64,000 nt of DNA from Arthrobacter sp. H35-D1 (lineage in GTDB: Bacteria > Actinomycetota > Actinomycetes > Actinomycetales > Micrococcaceae): contig NZ_JASISP010000014.1 in assembly GCF_030063185.1 (NCBI RefSeq), positions 32,543 to 96,542 of the forward strand, read 5' to 3'. Shown one piece after another: positions 26,985 to 36,143 of this stretch. Below the pieces are notes generated by a model that saw nothing but the letters and a program-made list of their open reading frames with translations, did not search any database and had not been told where the DNA came from. Positions within the stretch are counted from its first letter, which is position 1. Each line of letters begins with the position of its first letter. The position numbers were made by a program, and so were the translations under genes.

Positions 26985-28517
26985 ATGTATCTCACCCAAG
27001 GTTTGCACCGTTCTTTGCAGTCGGATCCGCAGGGCGTGGCCACCATCTTCAAGGACCGTGTCCGGACTTATGCGCAGCACGCTGATCGCATAGCCCGCTT
27101 GGCCGGTGCTTTACAGGGACTGGGTGTGCAGGCTGGGGACAGGGTGGCGATCCTGTCCATGAACAGCGACAGGTATGCCGAGTATCTGCTGGCTGTGCCT
27201 TGGGCAGGGGCTGCGGTGAACCCCGTCAACATCAGGTGGAGCCCAGCGGAAGTTGCCTACTCCATGAATGACTCGGACACCCGGGTTCTGCTGATCGACG
27301 ACGCCTTTGTGGCCATGGCTCCGCTCTTGCTGGAGAAGGCACCCGTGCTGACAATGCTGATCCACTGCGGCGACGGACCCACCCCGGAAGGAATGCTCTC
27401 TTACGAAGAACTGGTGGCCGGTAGCGAACCGGTACAGGATGCCTACCGCAGCGGTGATGATTTGGCCGGAGTCTATTACACCGGAGGCACCACTGGATTC
27501 CCCAAGGGCGTCATGCTCAGCCACACCAACTTTGTCACCTCCGGCTTGGGCACCACGGCCTCGGGCGAGTTATTGCGCGCGGGTTCGGTGCTATTGCATG
27601 CAGCACCCATGTTCCATCTTGCCGATCTTGCTGCTTGGTGTGGGCTGACAATTCTTGGTGGAACCCACGTCATGGTGCCCTACTTTGAGCCAACCAGCGT
27701 GTTTAAACCGATGGAAGAGCACAAACCCACCGATGTACTGCTGGTGCCCACCATGATCCAGATCCTGGTGGACCACCCCGATAGCGGCAACTACGACCTT
27801 TCCTCCATGGAGAGAATGCTCTACGGCGGGTCTTCCATTTCCGAAGGAGTGCTGCAGCGCACCAAGCAGCGTTTTCCGGGCATCCGCCTGACCCAGGCCT
27901 ATGGCCAGACGGAAGCGGCACCTGTCATCACCTTGCTGTTGCCGGATGACCACGAAGGCGTGCCCATGCGTTCCGGCGGTCGGGCTGCGCCGCACTGCCA
28001 AGTAGCCATTCTTGATCTGGATGGTCAAGAAGTCGCCGTTGGCGAGGTCGGCGAGATCTGTGCCAAGGGAGCCCACATCATGCAGGGCTATTGGAACAAC
28101 CCGGAGCAAACTGCCCAAGCCTTGCGCGAAGGCTGGCTGCACACCGGGGACCTGGGCTATTTGGATGACCAAGGTTTCGTCTATGTTGTGGACCGCCTCA
28201 AGGACATGATCGTCACCGGCGGAGAAAACGTGTATTCGGCAGAGGTCGAAAATGCGCTGAGCAAGCACCCCGCCGTGGCCTCTTCAGCCATCATTGGCGT
28301 CCCGGACGACAACTACGGCGAGCGCGTGCACGCCGTAGTTGTGCTGGGACCTGAACAGGTCGCCACGGCGGAGGAACTGCAGGCTTTTTGCCGCGAACAC
28401 ATCGCCGGGTACAAGGTGCCGCGCAGTTTTGAGTTCCCCGAAGCGCTGCCCATGTCCGGCGCTGGGAAGATCCTCAAGCGCGAACTGCGCGAGAACTACA
28501 CCGCGGCACAGGAATAG
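26985..28517 (+). CDS. Long-chain acyl-CoA synthetase (FadD type)
   Basis: 510 residues. ANL motifs: GVYYTGGTTGFPKGVMLSH (phosphate loop), TQAYGQTEAAP, the hinge FVYVVDRLKDMIVTGGENVY and the catalytic lysine in GAGKILKRELR. The shortened N-terminus and YGQTEAAP motif are typical of class I fatty acyl-CoA ligases in actinobacteria. It lies 77 nt after the dienoyl-CoA isomerase-like gene and is followed by an MBL hydrolase after 6 nt. It likely supplies acyl-CoA to the FadA/FadB system. Confidence 0.9.
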   Translation: MYLTQGLHRSLQSDPQGVATIFKDRVRTYAQHADRIARLAGALQGLGVQAGDRVAILSMNSDRYAEYLLAVPWAGAAVNPVNIRWSPAEVAYSMNDSDTRVLLIDDAFVAMAPLLLEKAPVLTMLIHCGDGPTPEGMLSYEELVAGSEPVQDAYRSGDDLAGVYYTGGTTGFPKGVMLSHTNFVTSGLGTTASGELLRAGSVLLHAAPMFHLADLAAWCGLTILGGTHVMVPYFEPTSVFKPMEEHKPTDVLLVPTMIQILVDHPDSGNYDLSSMERMLYGGSSISEGVLQRTKQRFPGIRLTQAYGQTEAAPVITLLLPDDHEGVPMRSGGRAAPHCQVAILDLDGQEVAVGEVGEICAKGAHIMQGYWNNPEQTAQALREGWLHTGDLGYLDDQGFVYVVDRLKDMIVTGGENVYSAEVENALSKHPAVASSAIIGVPDDNYGERVHAVVVLGPEQVATAEELQAFCREHIAGYKVPRSFEFPEALPMSGAGKILKRELRENYTAAQE

Positions 28518-28523
28518 GTCCCC

Positions 28524-29561
28524 ATGATCACCATTACCGGCACGGCACAATTCGAGGCATGGCAGGGCAAACGCCTGCCGGGGGTGGAAGAAGTGCGCCC
28601 CGGTGTCTTCTCCATTCCCATCCCCTTTATCAACAACCCCATGCGGTACACGCTGGCGTACTTGTTGGTGGGCGAGGGGGAAACCGCCCTGGTTGATCCC
28701 GGTTGGGACTCGGATGAGGGATGGGAGGCGCTCAAGGCGGGGTTGGCAGCCGCCGGCCTCACGCCGTCGTCCATCACGGGTATTGTCGTCACGCACTTCC
28801 ATCCCGACCACCTCGGCATGGCGGGACGACTGCGGGCAGCATCCGGGGCCTGGGTGGCGCTCGGGGAGCACGAGCCGCAAGCCGTGAGTTGGGGCAGCGA
28901 GCCCGACGCTTTTGTGGCGGCGGACAGAACGCAATTCGAGGCGTGGGGTGTGCCTGCCGACTTCCTGGACGAGGTGACGTTCCACAACGGCACGTGGGCG
29001 CAAATGGCAAGCGTCCAGGAGCCGGAGCGCCGCTTGGCCGACGGCGAACTGCTCCCCATTGCGGGACTTGAAGTCCGCGTGCTGGCCACCCCGGGGCACA
29101 CCCCGGGACACATTTGCCTGCTGGACGAAGCCAACGGGCTGATCCTCACGGGCGACCATGTGCTGCCCCGGATCACCCCGCACGTCAGCCTTGAGACCCG
29201 CAACCAGGCGGATCCGTTGGGGGATTACCTGACATCCCTTGCGGCCATGGACGTCGCGGCGGACATGGAAGTGCTGCCTGCCCACGAGTACCGTTTCCGA
29301 GGCCTGCCCGAACGTGTCGTCGAGCTGCGGCAGCACACCTTGGCACGTTCGGCGGAAGTTCTGGCCGTGCTGGAATCAGGCACCGCGGAAACCGTGTGGG
29401 ACGTGTCCCGGCAGCTGACGTGGTCGCGCGGCTTTGACTCGCTGCGCGGCTTTACGTTGCGGCTGGCCTTGGCCGAAACAGCCAGCCACCTGGTGTACCT
29501 GGCCGCCCGGGGAACTGCCGTGGATATTGCGGTTCCCCGCAGCACGGCGGCCGTAGGATAG
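28524..29561 (+). CDS. Metallo-beta-lactamase fold hydrolase
   Basis: 345 residues. The zinc motif THFHPDHLGM (HxHxDH), the HTPGH motif and TGDHVL supply most of the dinuclear metal ligands. A helical C-terminal extension (from VLPAHEYRFRGLPERVVEL) resembles LACTB2-like members. It is 6 nt downstream of the acyl-CoA ligase, so it belongs to the beta-oxidation operon. A thioesterase or acyl-CoA clean-up role is a guess from context. No signal peptide is present. Confidence 0.87.
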   Translation: MITITGTAQFEAWQGKRLPGVEEVRPGVFSIPIPFINNPMRYTLAYLLVGEGETALVDPGWDSDEGWEALKAGLAAAGLTPSSITGIVVTHFHPDHLGMAGRLRAASGAWVALGEHEPQAVSWGSEPDAFVAADRTQFEAWGVPADFLDEVTFHNGTWAQMASVQEPERRLADGELLPIAGLEVRVLATPGHTPGHICLLDEANGLILTGDHVLPRITPHVSLETRNQADPLGDYLTSLAAMDVAADMEVLPAHEYRFRGLPERVVELRQHTLARSAEVLAVLESGTAETVWDVSRQLTWSRGFDSLRGFTLRLALAETASHLVYLAARGTAVDIAVPRSTAAVG

Positions 29562-29753
29562 GCAGCATGGACAAGGAGCCGGGAACTGCATCCGCTGCAT
29601 CGACCGGCCTCTGTTACACCGAATGGCCGGATCAACGAGGCGACCTGCTAGAAATAGAAACTGTTGCAAATGGCGGCAGTTGCACACCACGAGCATTAAA
29701 CCGCCCGGACCACGGCGGTTCCGGGACGTTCTTCGAAAGAGGTTTTTTGGACC

Positions 29754-30707
29754 ATGTCGACCCCCTTGAACAAACAGGCCGCCGGCGTCGGTGCACGCTG
29801 GAAGGCCCTGGGCCCGTGGGCACGTACTGCCGTGGCGGCAATTGTGCTGGTGATTGTCCTGCTGGCGGTGGTTCTTGCCGCCCGGTGGTTTGTCATCCTG
29901 GATCCGGTGCAATCCTTCCTTAAGACGTATCCGGGCCAGTCGGTGCTGCCTGAATCAGCACCCGTGGGCTTTCCGGCTTGGCTGGGTTGGCAACACTTCC
30001 TGAACATGTTCTTCATCATCTTGATCATCCGTTCAGGCTGGCAGGTGCGCACCACCAAGCGACCGGCAGCCCACTGGGTGCGCAACAACAAGGGTCTGAT
30101 CAAGACCAAAAACGCCCCGACCAAGATCAGCCTGGACCTGTGGTTCCACCAGACGCTGGACGCCCTCTGGGTGCTCAACGGCATTGTTTTCATTGTGGTG
30201 CTTTTCTTCACCGGCCAGTGGATGCGCATAGTGCCCACCAGCTGGGACATCGTCCCCAACGCCATCTCCGCCGGGCTGCAGTACCTCTCCCTTGACTGGC
30301 CCACCGAAAACGGCTGGGTCAACTACAACGGACTGCAATTGCTCACGTACTTCATCACGGTCTTCATTGCTGCACCGCTGGCCATTGCCACGGGCCTGCG
30401 CATGTCCGGGGCTTGGCCGAAGAATGCCCGCACACTGAACAGGATCTACCCGATCCAGGCCGCCCGGGCGCTGCACTTCCCCGTCATGATCTACTTTGTG
30501 GGTTTCATTGTGGTCCACGTGACCCTGGTGCTGGCCACCGGCGCACTGCGCAACCTCAACCACATGTACGCCTCAAGCGACGTCGTGAACTGGTGGGGCT
30601 TTGGCATCTTTGCGCTGTCCTTGGTGGTCATGGCCGCGGCGTGGTTCCTGGCCACCCCGCTCTTCCTGCGCCCCATCGCGTCGCTGATGGGCAAGGTCAC
30701 GAAGTAA
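29754..30707 (+). CDS. Cytochrome b/b6-type membrane protein (di-haem cytochrome b561-like)
   Basis: 317 residues with about five hydrophobic helices: TAVAAIVLVIVLLAVVLAA, LNMFFIILIIRSG, LDALWVLNGIVFIVVLFF, TYFITVFIAAPLAIATGL and YFVGFIVVHVTLVL. His residues in or at the helices (LGWQHFLNM, HFPVMIYF, IVVHVTLVL) are candidate haem ligands. It resembles the membrane cytochrome of thiosulfate reductase or hydrogenase complexes, but no partner oxidoreductase subunit is adjacent. It lies between the beta-oxidation and valine-type operons. The 192 nt before it hold no gene I can support. Confidence 0.8.
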   Translation: MSTPLNKQAAGVGARWKALGPWARTAVAAIVLVIVLLAVVLAARWFVILDPVQSFLKTYPGQSVLPESAPVGFPAWLGWQHFLNMFFIILIIRSGWQVRTTKRPAAHWVRNNKGLIKTKNAPTKISLDLWFHQTLDALWVLNGIVFIVVLFFTGQWMRIVPTSWDIVPNAISAGLQYLSLDWPTENGWVNYNGLQLLTYFITVFIAAPLAIATGLRMSGAWPKNARTLNRIYPIQAARALHFPVMIYFVGFIVVHVTLVLATGALRNLNHMYASSDVVNWWGFGIFALSLVVMAAAWFLATPLFLRPIASLMGKVTK

Positions 30708-30776
30708 GCCAAACCCGCACCGGGCACCGGACATCGGTAAACCGGGCGGATCGGAAACCCGAAACAAGGAGACACC

Positions 30777-31913
30777 GTGGAGGAATTGACACCGGACCAA
30801 GAGGCCGTGGTGGAAATGGTGCGTGACTTCGCCGCCGCCGAACTGGCCCCACACACCGCAGCATGGGACGAGGACAAGCACTTTCCCGTGGATGTGCTGG
30901 CCAAGGCCGGGGAGCTCGGCATGGGCGGCATCTACGTCTCCGAGGACCATGGGGGTTCGGCACTGAGCCGCACGGACGCCGCCTTGATCTTTGAAGAGCT
31001 GGCCGCCGTGGACCCCAGCATTGCGGCCTACATCTCCATCCACAACATGGTGGCCTGGATGATCGACGCCTTCGGCAACCAGGACCTGCGCGCCCGCTTG
31101 CTGCCGGGCTTGACGGCGATGACGGAGCTGAGCAGCTACTGCCTCTCCGAACCCGGGGTGGGTTCCGACGCCGCCGCCATCACCACCCGGGCCGTGCCCG
31201 ACGGCGAGGACTACCTCATCAACGGCACCAAACAGTTCATCTCCGGCGCCGGAGCATCGGCCTGGTATCTGGTGATGGTTCGCACCGCCGATTCCGGCAG
31301 CCGCGGAATCACCGCCGTCGTGGTGCCCCACGATGCTCCCGGGCTGTCTTTTGGTGCCAATGAAAAAAAGATGGGATGGCGGGCCCAACCCACCCGCCAG
31401 GTGGTGTTTGAGAATGTCCGTATTCCGCAATCCAACCGGCTCGGCTCCGAGGGCGACGGATTCGGCATTGCCATGAAGGGTCTCAACGGGGGCAGGGTCA
31501 ACATCGGCGCCTGTTCACTGGGCGGCGGCCGGGCGGCGCTGGAAAAATCCATCGCGTACCTCAAGGAGCGGCAGGCGTTTGGCGGCCCGCTCATTGAAAA
31601 ACAGCATCTGCTCTTTGAAATTGCCCACATGGACACGGAGCTCGAGCTGGCCCGCACCATGCTGCGCCGGGCCGCCCGGGCACTGGATGCCGGCGCGCCC
31701 GACACCGTGAAGCTGTGCGCCATGGCCAAGTGGGTCGCCACGGACGCAGGCTTCCACGTGGCCAACCAGGCCCTGCAGCTGCACGGCGGCTACGGCTACC
31801 TCAGCGAATACGGGCTGGAAAAGCTTGTACGGGACTTGCGCGTGCACCAAATTCTTGAAGGCAGCAATGAAATCATGCAACTGATCGTGGGTCGTCTGGC
31901 GGTGGAGCGCTAA
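30777..31913 (+). CDS. Acyl-CoA dehydrogenase (isobutyryl-CoA dehydrogenase type)
   Basis: 378 residues from GTG at 30777 after AAGGAGA. YCLSEPGVGSDAAAI and KQFISGAGASAWYLV are the FAD/substrate middle-domain motifs. LHGGYGYLSEYGLEKLVRDLRV and HQILEGSNEIMQ are the C-terminal ones, with the catalytic Glu in EGSNEI. The FISGAGAS stretch is characteristic of isobutyryl-CoA dehydrogenases. It heads a four-gene set with a HIBYL-CoA hydrolase type crotonase and 3-hydroxyisobutyrate dehydrogenase, supporting valine catabolism. Confidence 0.92.
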   Translation: MEELTPDQEAVVEMVRDFAAAELAPHTAAWDEDKHFPVDVLAKAGELGMGGIYVSEDHGGSALSRTDAALIFEELAAVDPSIAAYISIHNMVAWMIDAFGNQDLRARLLPGLTAMTELSSYCLSEPGVGSDAAAITTRAVPDGEDYLINGTKQFISGAGASAWYLVMVRTADSGSRGITAVVVPHDAPGLSFGANEKKMGWRAQPTRQVVFENVRIPQSNRLGSEGDGFGIAMKGLNGGRVNIGACSLGGGRAALEKSIAYLKERQAFGGPLIEKQHLLFEIAHMDTELELARTMLRRAARALDAGAPDTVKLCAMAKWVATDAGFHVANQALQLHGGYGYLSEYGLEKLVRDLRVHQILEGSNEIMQLIVGRLAVER

Positions 31914-31916
31914 GCA

Positions 31917-32984
31917 GTGTTTGATGGGTTCATGGAGAACAAAGACGTCCTTGTCCAACGCACCGGCCGCCTGGGCCATCTTGTCCTGAACCGGCCCCAA
32001 GCCATGAACGCGCTCAACGCAACCATGATCACCATCGTCGCCGACGCACTGGACGAGTGGGAGGCGGACGACGCCGTTGAGAGCGTTCTCATCTCAGGCG
32101 CCGGCGAGCGGGGCTTGTGTGCCGGCGGCGACGTCGTCTCGATCTACCATGACGCCCTGTCCGGGGGAGGGCACGCCAGCGAAGCGTTCTGGCGTGCCGA
32201 GTACCACCTCAACGCCCGCATCAAGCGCTATCCCAAGCCCATTGTGGCGCTCATGGACGGGGTGGTTCTGGGCGGTGGTGTGGGAATCTCGGCCCACGCC
32301 TCGCACCGGGTCGTCACCGAACGCTCAAGGGTGGGCATGCCGGAAACCGGAATTGGCTTCGTGCCCGACGTCGGCGGGACCCACCTGCTCTCCCGCGCAC
32401 CCGGCCAACTGGGCACCCATGCGGCCCTGACCGGGACCATGGTCAGCGGCGCCGACGCCATCGCCATGGGCCTGGCCGACCACTACATCGCCTCGGAGGC
32501 AGTTCCAGGGCTTGTGGCTGAGCTGTCCGAGCGCACGGCGGGGGCCGCCGTCGCCCGTTGGGGGCAGGTGGCGCCGGAGTCCGGGCTGATGCAGCAGCGG
32601 TGGTGGATTGACGAGGCTTATGCCCCGGATTGCGCCGAGACCATCCTTGAGCGGCTGGTGCGCGTCGGCGATCCGGGAGCAGAGGCAGCGGCCAAGACCA
32701 TCGCCGGCAGGTCTCCCACGGCGGTGTCCGTGACACTGGCGGCGCTGCGCCGGGCGCGCACCCTCCCGTCGCTGGAGGAGGGCTTGAACCAGGACTTGCG
32801 GGTTTCGCTGCGTTCGCTGCGTTGGCCCGATTTCCTCGAGGGCATCAGGGCGCAGCTGGTGGACAAGGACAGGAATCCGGCATGGTCGCCGGCCACGCTG
32901 GCGGAGGTTTCCGCGGAAGTGGTGGCTGCGGCCTTCGCGGGTTTGGGCGAGCGCGAACTGGCTTTGTCCGCGCCACAGAAATGA
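31917..32984 (+). CDS. 3-hydroxyisobutyryl-CoA hydrolase type crotonase
   Basis: 355 residues from GTG at 31917, 3 nt after the dehydrogenase stop; an ATG at 31932 is the alternative. The length of ~350 residues with a C-terminal extension is typical of 3-hydroxyisobutyryl-CoA hydrolases rather than hydratases. GERGLCAGGDVVSIYHDALS, VALMDGVVLGGGVGISAHASHRV and MPETGIGFVPDVGGTHLLSRAPG are all standard for the family. It hydrolyses 3-hydroxyisobutyryl-CoA in valine degradation, releasing the substrate for the next gene product. Confidence 0.9.
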   Translation: MFDGFMENKDVLVQRTGRLGHLVLNRPQAMNALNATMITIVADALDEWEADDAVESVLISGAGERGLCAGGDVVSIYHDALSGGGHASEAFWRAEYHLNARIKRYPKPIVALMDGVVLGGGVGISAHASHRVVTERSRVGMPETGIGFVPDVGGTHLLSRAPGQLGTHAALTGTMVSGADAIAMGLADHYIASEAVPGLVAELSERTAGAAVARWGQVAPESGLMQQRWWIDEAYAPDCAETILERLVRVGDPGAEAAAKTIAGRSPTAVSVTLAALRRARTLPSLEEGLNQDLRVSLRSLRWPDFLEGIRAQLVDKDRNPAWSPATLAEVSAEVVAAAFAGLGERELALSAPQK

Positions 32985-33001
32985 TGTGAAAGGAAACGAC
33001 C

Positions 33002-34075
33002 ATGGGCAGTGCAGCAGAAAGCAGTGCAGCAAAGGGAAGTGCGGCAGGAGGCAGCGAAGCGACAGGCGGCGACATGCCGGGCGGGACGGGGCAGAGGATC
33101 GCCTTCATCGGCTTAGGCCACATGGGCGGGCCCATGGCAGCGAACCTGGTGGCTGCCGGCTATGGCGTAACAGGCTTTGACGTGGTGCCGGAAGCGCTCG
33201 CCACGGCTGAGGCCTCAGGTGTTGTGGTGGCGGATTCGGCGTCAGCCGCAGCGGACGGAGCCGATGTCATCATCACGATGCTCCCTGCCGGGAAGCACGT
33301 TTTTGCCGCCTTTGAAGGCGAGGGTCCCGGGGGAGGGGTGCTGGTTGCGGCCAAGCCGGGGGCAATGTTTTTGGAATGCTCCACGATTTCCGTCGAAGAT
33401 GCCAGAGCCGCCCACTCGCTGGTGGTCTCCAGCGGACACCGCGGCCTGGATGCACCGGTCTCCGGCGGCGTGGTGGGCGCCGAGGCTGGAACGCTGACGT
33501 TCATGGTGGGCGGCGCCGAGGAGGACTTTGCCGCTGCCCTTCCCCTCTTTGGGATCATGGGCAAGCGCATTGTGCTGTGCGGTGGGCCGGGCATGGGCCA
33601 GGCCGCCAAGGTCTGCAACAACATGATCCTTGGCGCCTCCATGATTGCCGTCAGCGAAGCATTCGTGCTGGCGGAGAAGCTGGGGCTAACCCACGAGGCA
33701 CTCTTCGACGTGGCCGCGAACGCCTCCGGGCAGTGTTGGTCGCTGACCACCAACTGCCCCGTCCCCGGACCTGTCCCGGGCAGCCCGGCCAACCGAGACT
33801 ATCAACCAGGCTTCGCCGGTGCGTTGATGGCCAAGGACCTGGGGCTGGCCGTCGAGGCGCTGAACTCCACCAGAGTGGATGCCGTGCTGGGCCGGGCCGC
33901 CGAAGAGATCTTCCGCGAATTTGCCCTGCATGGCGGGGCCGGCACGGACTTCTCCGGCATCATCAACGCCATCCGCGACTCCTCCGAGAACGCCGGCGCC
34001 GACCGCGCCAACACAGACCCCGCAGACTCCGCAGACACAGACCTTGCCAACACTGACCTTGCTGACACCGATTAG
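33002..34075 (+). CDS. mmsB: 3-hydroxyisobutyrate dehydrogenase with low-complexity ends
   Basis: 357 residues, clearly longer than the ~295 usual for MmsB. The core begins at [21 protein letters not shown] (NAD fold) and includes [19 protein letters not shown] and the catalytic lysine region [17 protein letters not shown]. The first ~35 residues are Gly/Ser/Ala rich. The last ~25 are Asp/Ala/Thr rich in short repeats of the type ANTD, ADTD. Both ends look unstructured and unlike the core. It oxidises 3-hydroxyisobutyrate to methylmalonate semialdehyde. The dehydrogenase for the next step (MmsA) is not in the window. Confidence 0.9.
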   Translation: MGSAAESSAAKGSAAGGSEATGGDMPGGTGQRIAFIGLGHMGGPMAANLVAAGYGVTGFDVVPEALATAEASGVVVADSASAAADGADVIITMLPAGKHVFAAFEGEGPGGGVLVAAKPGAMFLECSTISVEDARAAHSLVVSSGHRGLDAPVSGGVVGAEAGTLTFMVGGAEEDFAAALPLFGIMGKRIVLCGGPGMGQAAKVCNNMILGASMIAVSEAFVLAEKLGLTHEALFDVAANASGQCWSLTTNCPVPGPVPGSPANRDYQPGFAGALMAKDLGLAVEALNSTRVDAVLGRAAEEIFREFALHGGAGTDFSGIINAIRDSSENAGADRANTDPADSADTDLANTDLADTD

Positions 34076-34127
34076 ACGGCCGTCTTGCCCCGCCTCTTCC
34101 GAAACCGTGAACGGAACGTACCCCACC

Positions 34128-34904
34128 ATGACGCAGTATTCCTTGATTCTGACCGAACAACGCGGCCGAGTTGGCCTCATCACGCTTAACCGCCCCGAGG
34201 CGCTGAATGCCCTCAGTGACGCGATGGGGCAAGAAATTCTGGCCGCCGCACGGGCCTTCGACTTGGATGAGGGGGTGGGGGCCATCGTCATCACGGGGTC
34301 CTCGCGCGCCTTTGCCGCCGGGGCGGACATCAAGGAGATGGCGCAAAAGTCCGCCGTGGAGATGTACACCTCCCAGTGGTTCTCGGTCTGGGACGAGCTG
34401 GCGCGTGTCCGCACGCCCATGATTGCCGCAGTGGCCGGACATGCCTTGGGAGGTGGTTGCGAACTGGCCATGCTCGCCGACTTCATCATTGCCGCGGACA
34501 ACGCCAAGTTCGGCCAGCCGGAGATCAAGCTCGGTGTCATCCCCGGCATGGGCGGATCGCAGCGGCTCACCAGGGCCATCGGCAAGGCCAAGGCCATGGA
34601 AATGGTGCTGACGGGCCGCGTCATGGGGGCCGTGGAAGCCGAACAGGCGGGGCTTGTGGCCCGAGTGGTGCCCGCGGACTCGTTGCTGGAAGACGCAATG
34701 GACACGGCCGCAACCATAGCCTCCATGTCAAAGCCGGTGGCCATGATCGCGAAGGAAGCCGTCAATGCCGCCTTTGAAACAACCCTGGCCGAGGGCGTCA
34801 GGATGGAACGGCGCTCCATCTACGCCTGTTTCGCCACCGAGGACCAGAAAGAGGGCATGGCGGCCTTCACGGAGAAGCGTCCGGCCAAGTTCAAGCACCG
34901 ATAG
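34128..34904 (+). CDS. Enoyl-CoA hydratase
   Basis: 258 residues, exactly the usual hydratase length, from ATG at 34128. [12 protein letters not shown] (oxyanion and first site), [22 protein letters not shown] and [20 protein letters not shown] give both catalytic Glu positions of a classical hydratase (PEIKLG and the GADIKEM loop). It closely resembles bacterial EchA8-like short-chain enoyl-CoA hydratases. It would convert methacrylyl-CoA to 3-hydroxyisobutyryl-CoA, placing it between the dehydrogenase at 30777 and the hydrolase at 31917. Confidence 0.93.
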   Translation: MTQYSLILTEQRGRVGLITLNRPEALNALSDAMGQEILAAARAFDLDEGVGAIVITGSSRAFAAGADIKEMAQKSAVEMYTSQWFSVWDELARVRTPMIAAVAGHALGGGCELAMLADFIIAADNAKFGQPEIKLGVIPGMGGSQRLTRAIGKAKAMEMVLTGRVMGAVEAEQAGLVARVVPADSLLEDAMDTAATIASMSKPVAMIAKEAVNAAFETTLAEGVRMERRSIYACFATEDQKEGMAAFTEKRPAKFKHR

Positions 34905-35118
34905 CCAACCGCATGTTCGTATGTCCGTGGGTTCCCCGCACATGCGCACCTTCCCCGCTTGTGCGGCGGGAACCAGGTACGCATAAGCAGCCAAGGTGCT
35001 TATCTGCGTGCAAGCCACGGTCCGGTGGACCGCGAATCGGGTGTTGCGGCTCCAACGCGGCTCGGGACGGCTCGTTTCGGCCCGACTCGGTCAGATTCGG
35101 TCCGACGGGGCCTCGGAT

Positions 35119-35147
35119 TTGGTGTTTGGTGGAATCAACTGTACTGT
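35119..35147 (+). promoter_or_regulatory. Promoter of second initiator tRNA
   Basis: TTGGTG (35119-35124), 17-nt spacer and TACTGT (35142-35147), ending 12 nt before the tRNA. The same -35 hexamer, spacer and offset occur at the first copy. A second overlapping TTGGTG at 35126 is out of register. Confidence 0.65.
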
Positions 35148-35158
35148 TGAGGACGCAA

Positions 35159-35235
<77 letters not shown>

Positions 35236-35242
35236 GATGAGG

Positions 35243-35273
35243 AAAACCCTCGGCCAGATGGCCGGGGGTTTTT
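35243..35273 (+). terminator. Terminator after second tRNA-fMet
   Basis: Stem AAAACCC-CGGCC paired with GGCCG-GGGTTTTT, nearly the same as the hairpin at 7272. Confidence 0.8.
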
Positions 35274-35297
35274 CGTTGTCCGCAGCCATTCCTGCCG

Positions 35298-36116
35298 CTA
35301 ATGCTGCCCGGGGCTGCCTGCCAGCGCCTGCGCAAAAGTGGCAAGATCGCCGGCCACGCGCCGGGGCTGCTCCCAGAGCACCAGGTGCCCGGTATTTTCA
35401 TAAACGAGCAGTCGTGAGCCGGCAATGGCCTGGGTGAGGGCCTCCATATCGCTGCGGTCCAACACTTCATCATGATCGCCCCACATGATGAGTGTGGGAC
35501 AGGCAATGGTGGTGCTGGCGGTGGGCGGCGTAGCGTCGCACAGCCCCTTGAGCGTCTCGCGCCACACCGCGGCAGGTATGCCCGCACCGTCGCGGATCCG
35601 ATCCTCGAGGTACCACCGCGGAACTGGCTGGTGGCGCGGAAACCAGGAGAACGATTTCCGCACCCACGCGGGGTCAATGGGATCCACCAGCCGGTCCACA
35701 TCGTCGGCGAACGGGGGACGGCCGTGCAGTGAGCGCGGGGCGCCAATGAGCGCCAGGCCCGACACACGCTGCGGGTGCATGATCGCCACCTGTTGGGCGA
35801 GGTAGCCGCCGCTGGAGGAGCCCGCCAACACAGCGGAGTCGATGCCCGCGGCATCCATGAACTCCACCACGTCCTGCGCCAGTGCAGCCAACGAATATCC
35901 GGTTACCGGCTCGTCGGATTGTCCGTGGCCAGGCAGATCCAAGGCCACGCAACGCATGGTGGTGGGCATGAGCGGCAGGAGCCGGTCAAAGGAACCTCGC
36001 GATTCTGCCCACGCATGCAGAAAGACGATGGTTGTTGCGCAGTGGGGTCCCGCTGACACGTAGGCAAGCTGGACTCCGCTGGGCAAGACGGCCCGCTGGA
36101 CAGCCCTTTTATCCAT
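35298..36116 (-). CDS. Alpha/beta hydrolase
   Basis: 272 residues. The oxyanion region FLHAWAESRGSFDRL, the nucleophile elbow GSSSGGYLAQQ, the acid region TLIMWGDHDEVLDRSD and the His in YENTGHLVLWEQP give a complete catalytic triad. The cap region is short. There is no signal peptide or membrane helix, so it is cytoplasmic. It is a single gene on the minus strand beside the molybdate operon, 27 nt upstream of modC's stop, with no functional link apparent. Confidence 0.88.
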   Translation of the reverse strand: MDKRAVQRAVLPSGVQLAYVSAGPHCATTIVFLHAWAESRGSFDRLLPLMPTTMRCVALDLPGHGQSDEPVTGYSLAALAQDVVEFMDAAGIDSAVLAGSSSGGYLAQQVAIMHPQRVSGLALIGAPRSLHGRPPFADDVDRLVDPIDPAWVRKSFSWFPRHQPVPRWYLEDRIRDGAGIPAAVWRETLKGLCDATPPTASTTIACPTLIMWGDHDEVLDRSDMEALTQAIAGSRLLVYENTGHLVLWEQPRRVAGDLATFAQALAGSPGQH

Positions 36117-36143
36117 GAATCAAGAATAGCCTCGCGTGGGTAC

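Noticed and set aside
29567..29923. Plus-strand frame overlapping the cytochrome b start
   Set aside because: Composition is arbitrary, no ribosome site at the start, and it overlaps a better supported membrane protein.
35900..36143. Riboswitch or Moco element near the mod operon
   Set aside because: No conserved fold or terminator/antiterminator pair is visible; regulation is better explained by the HTH-TOBE protein.
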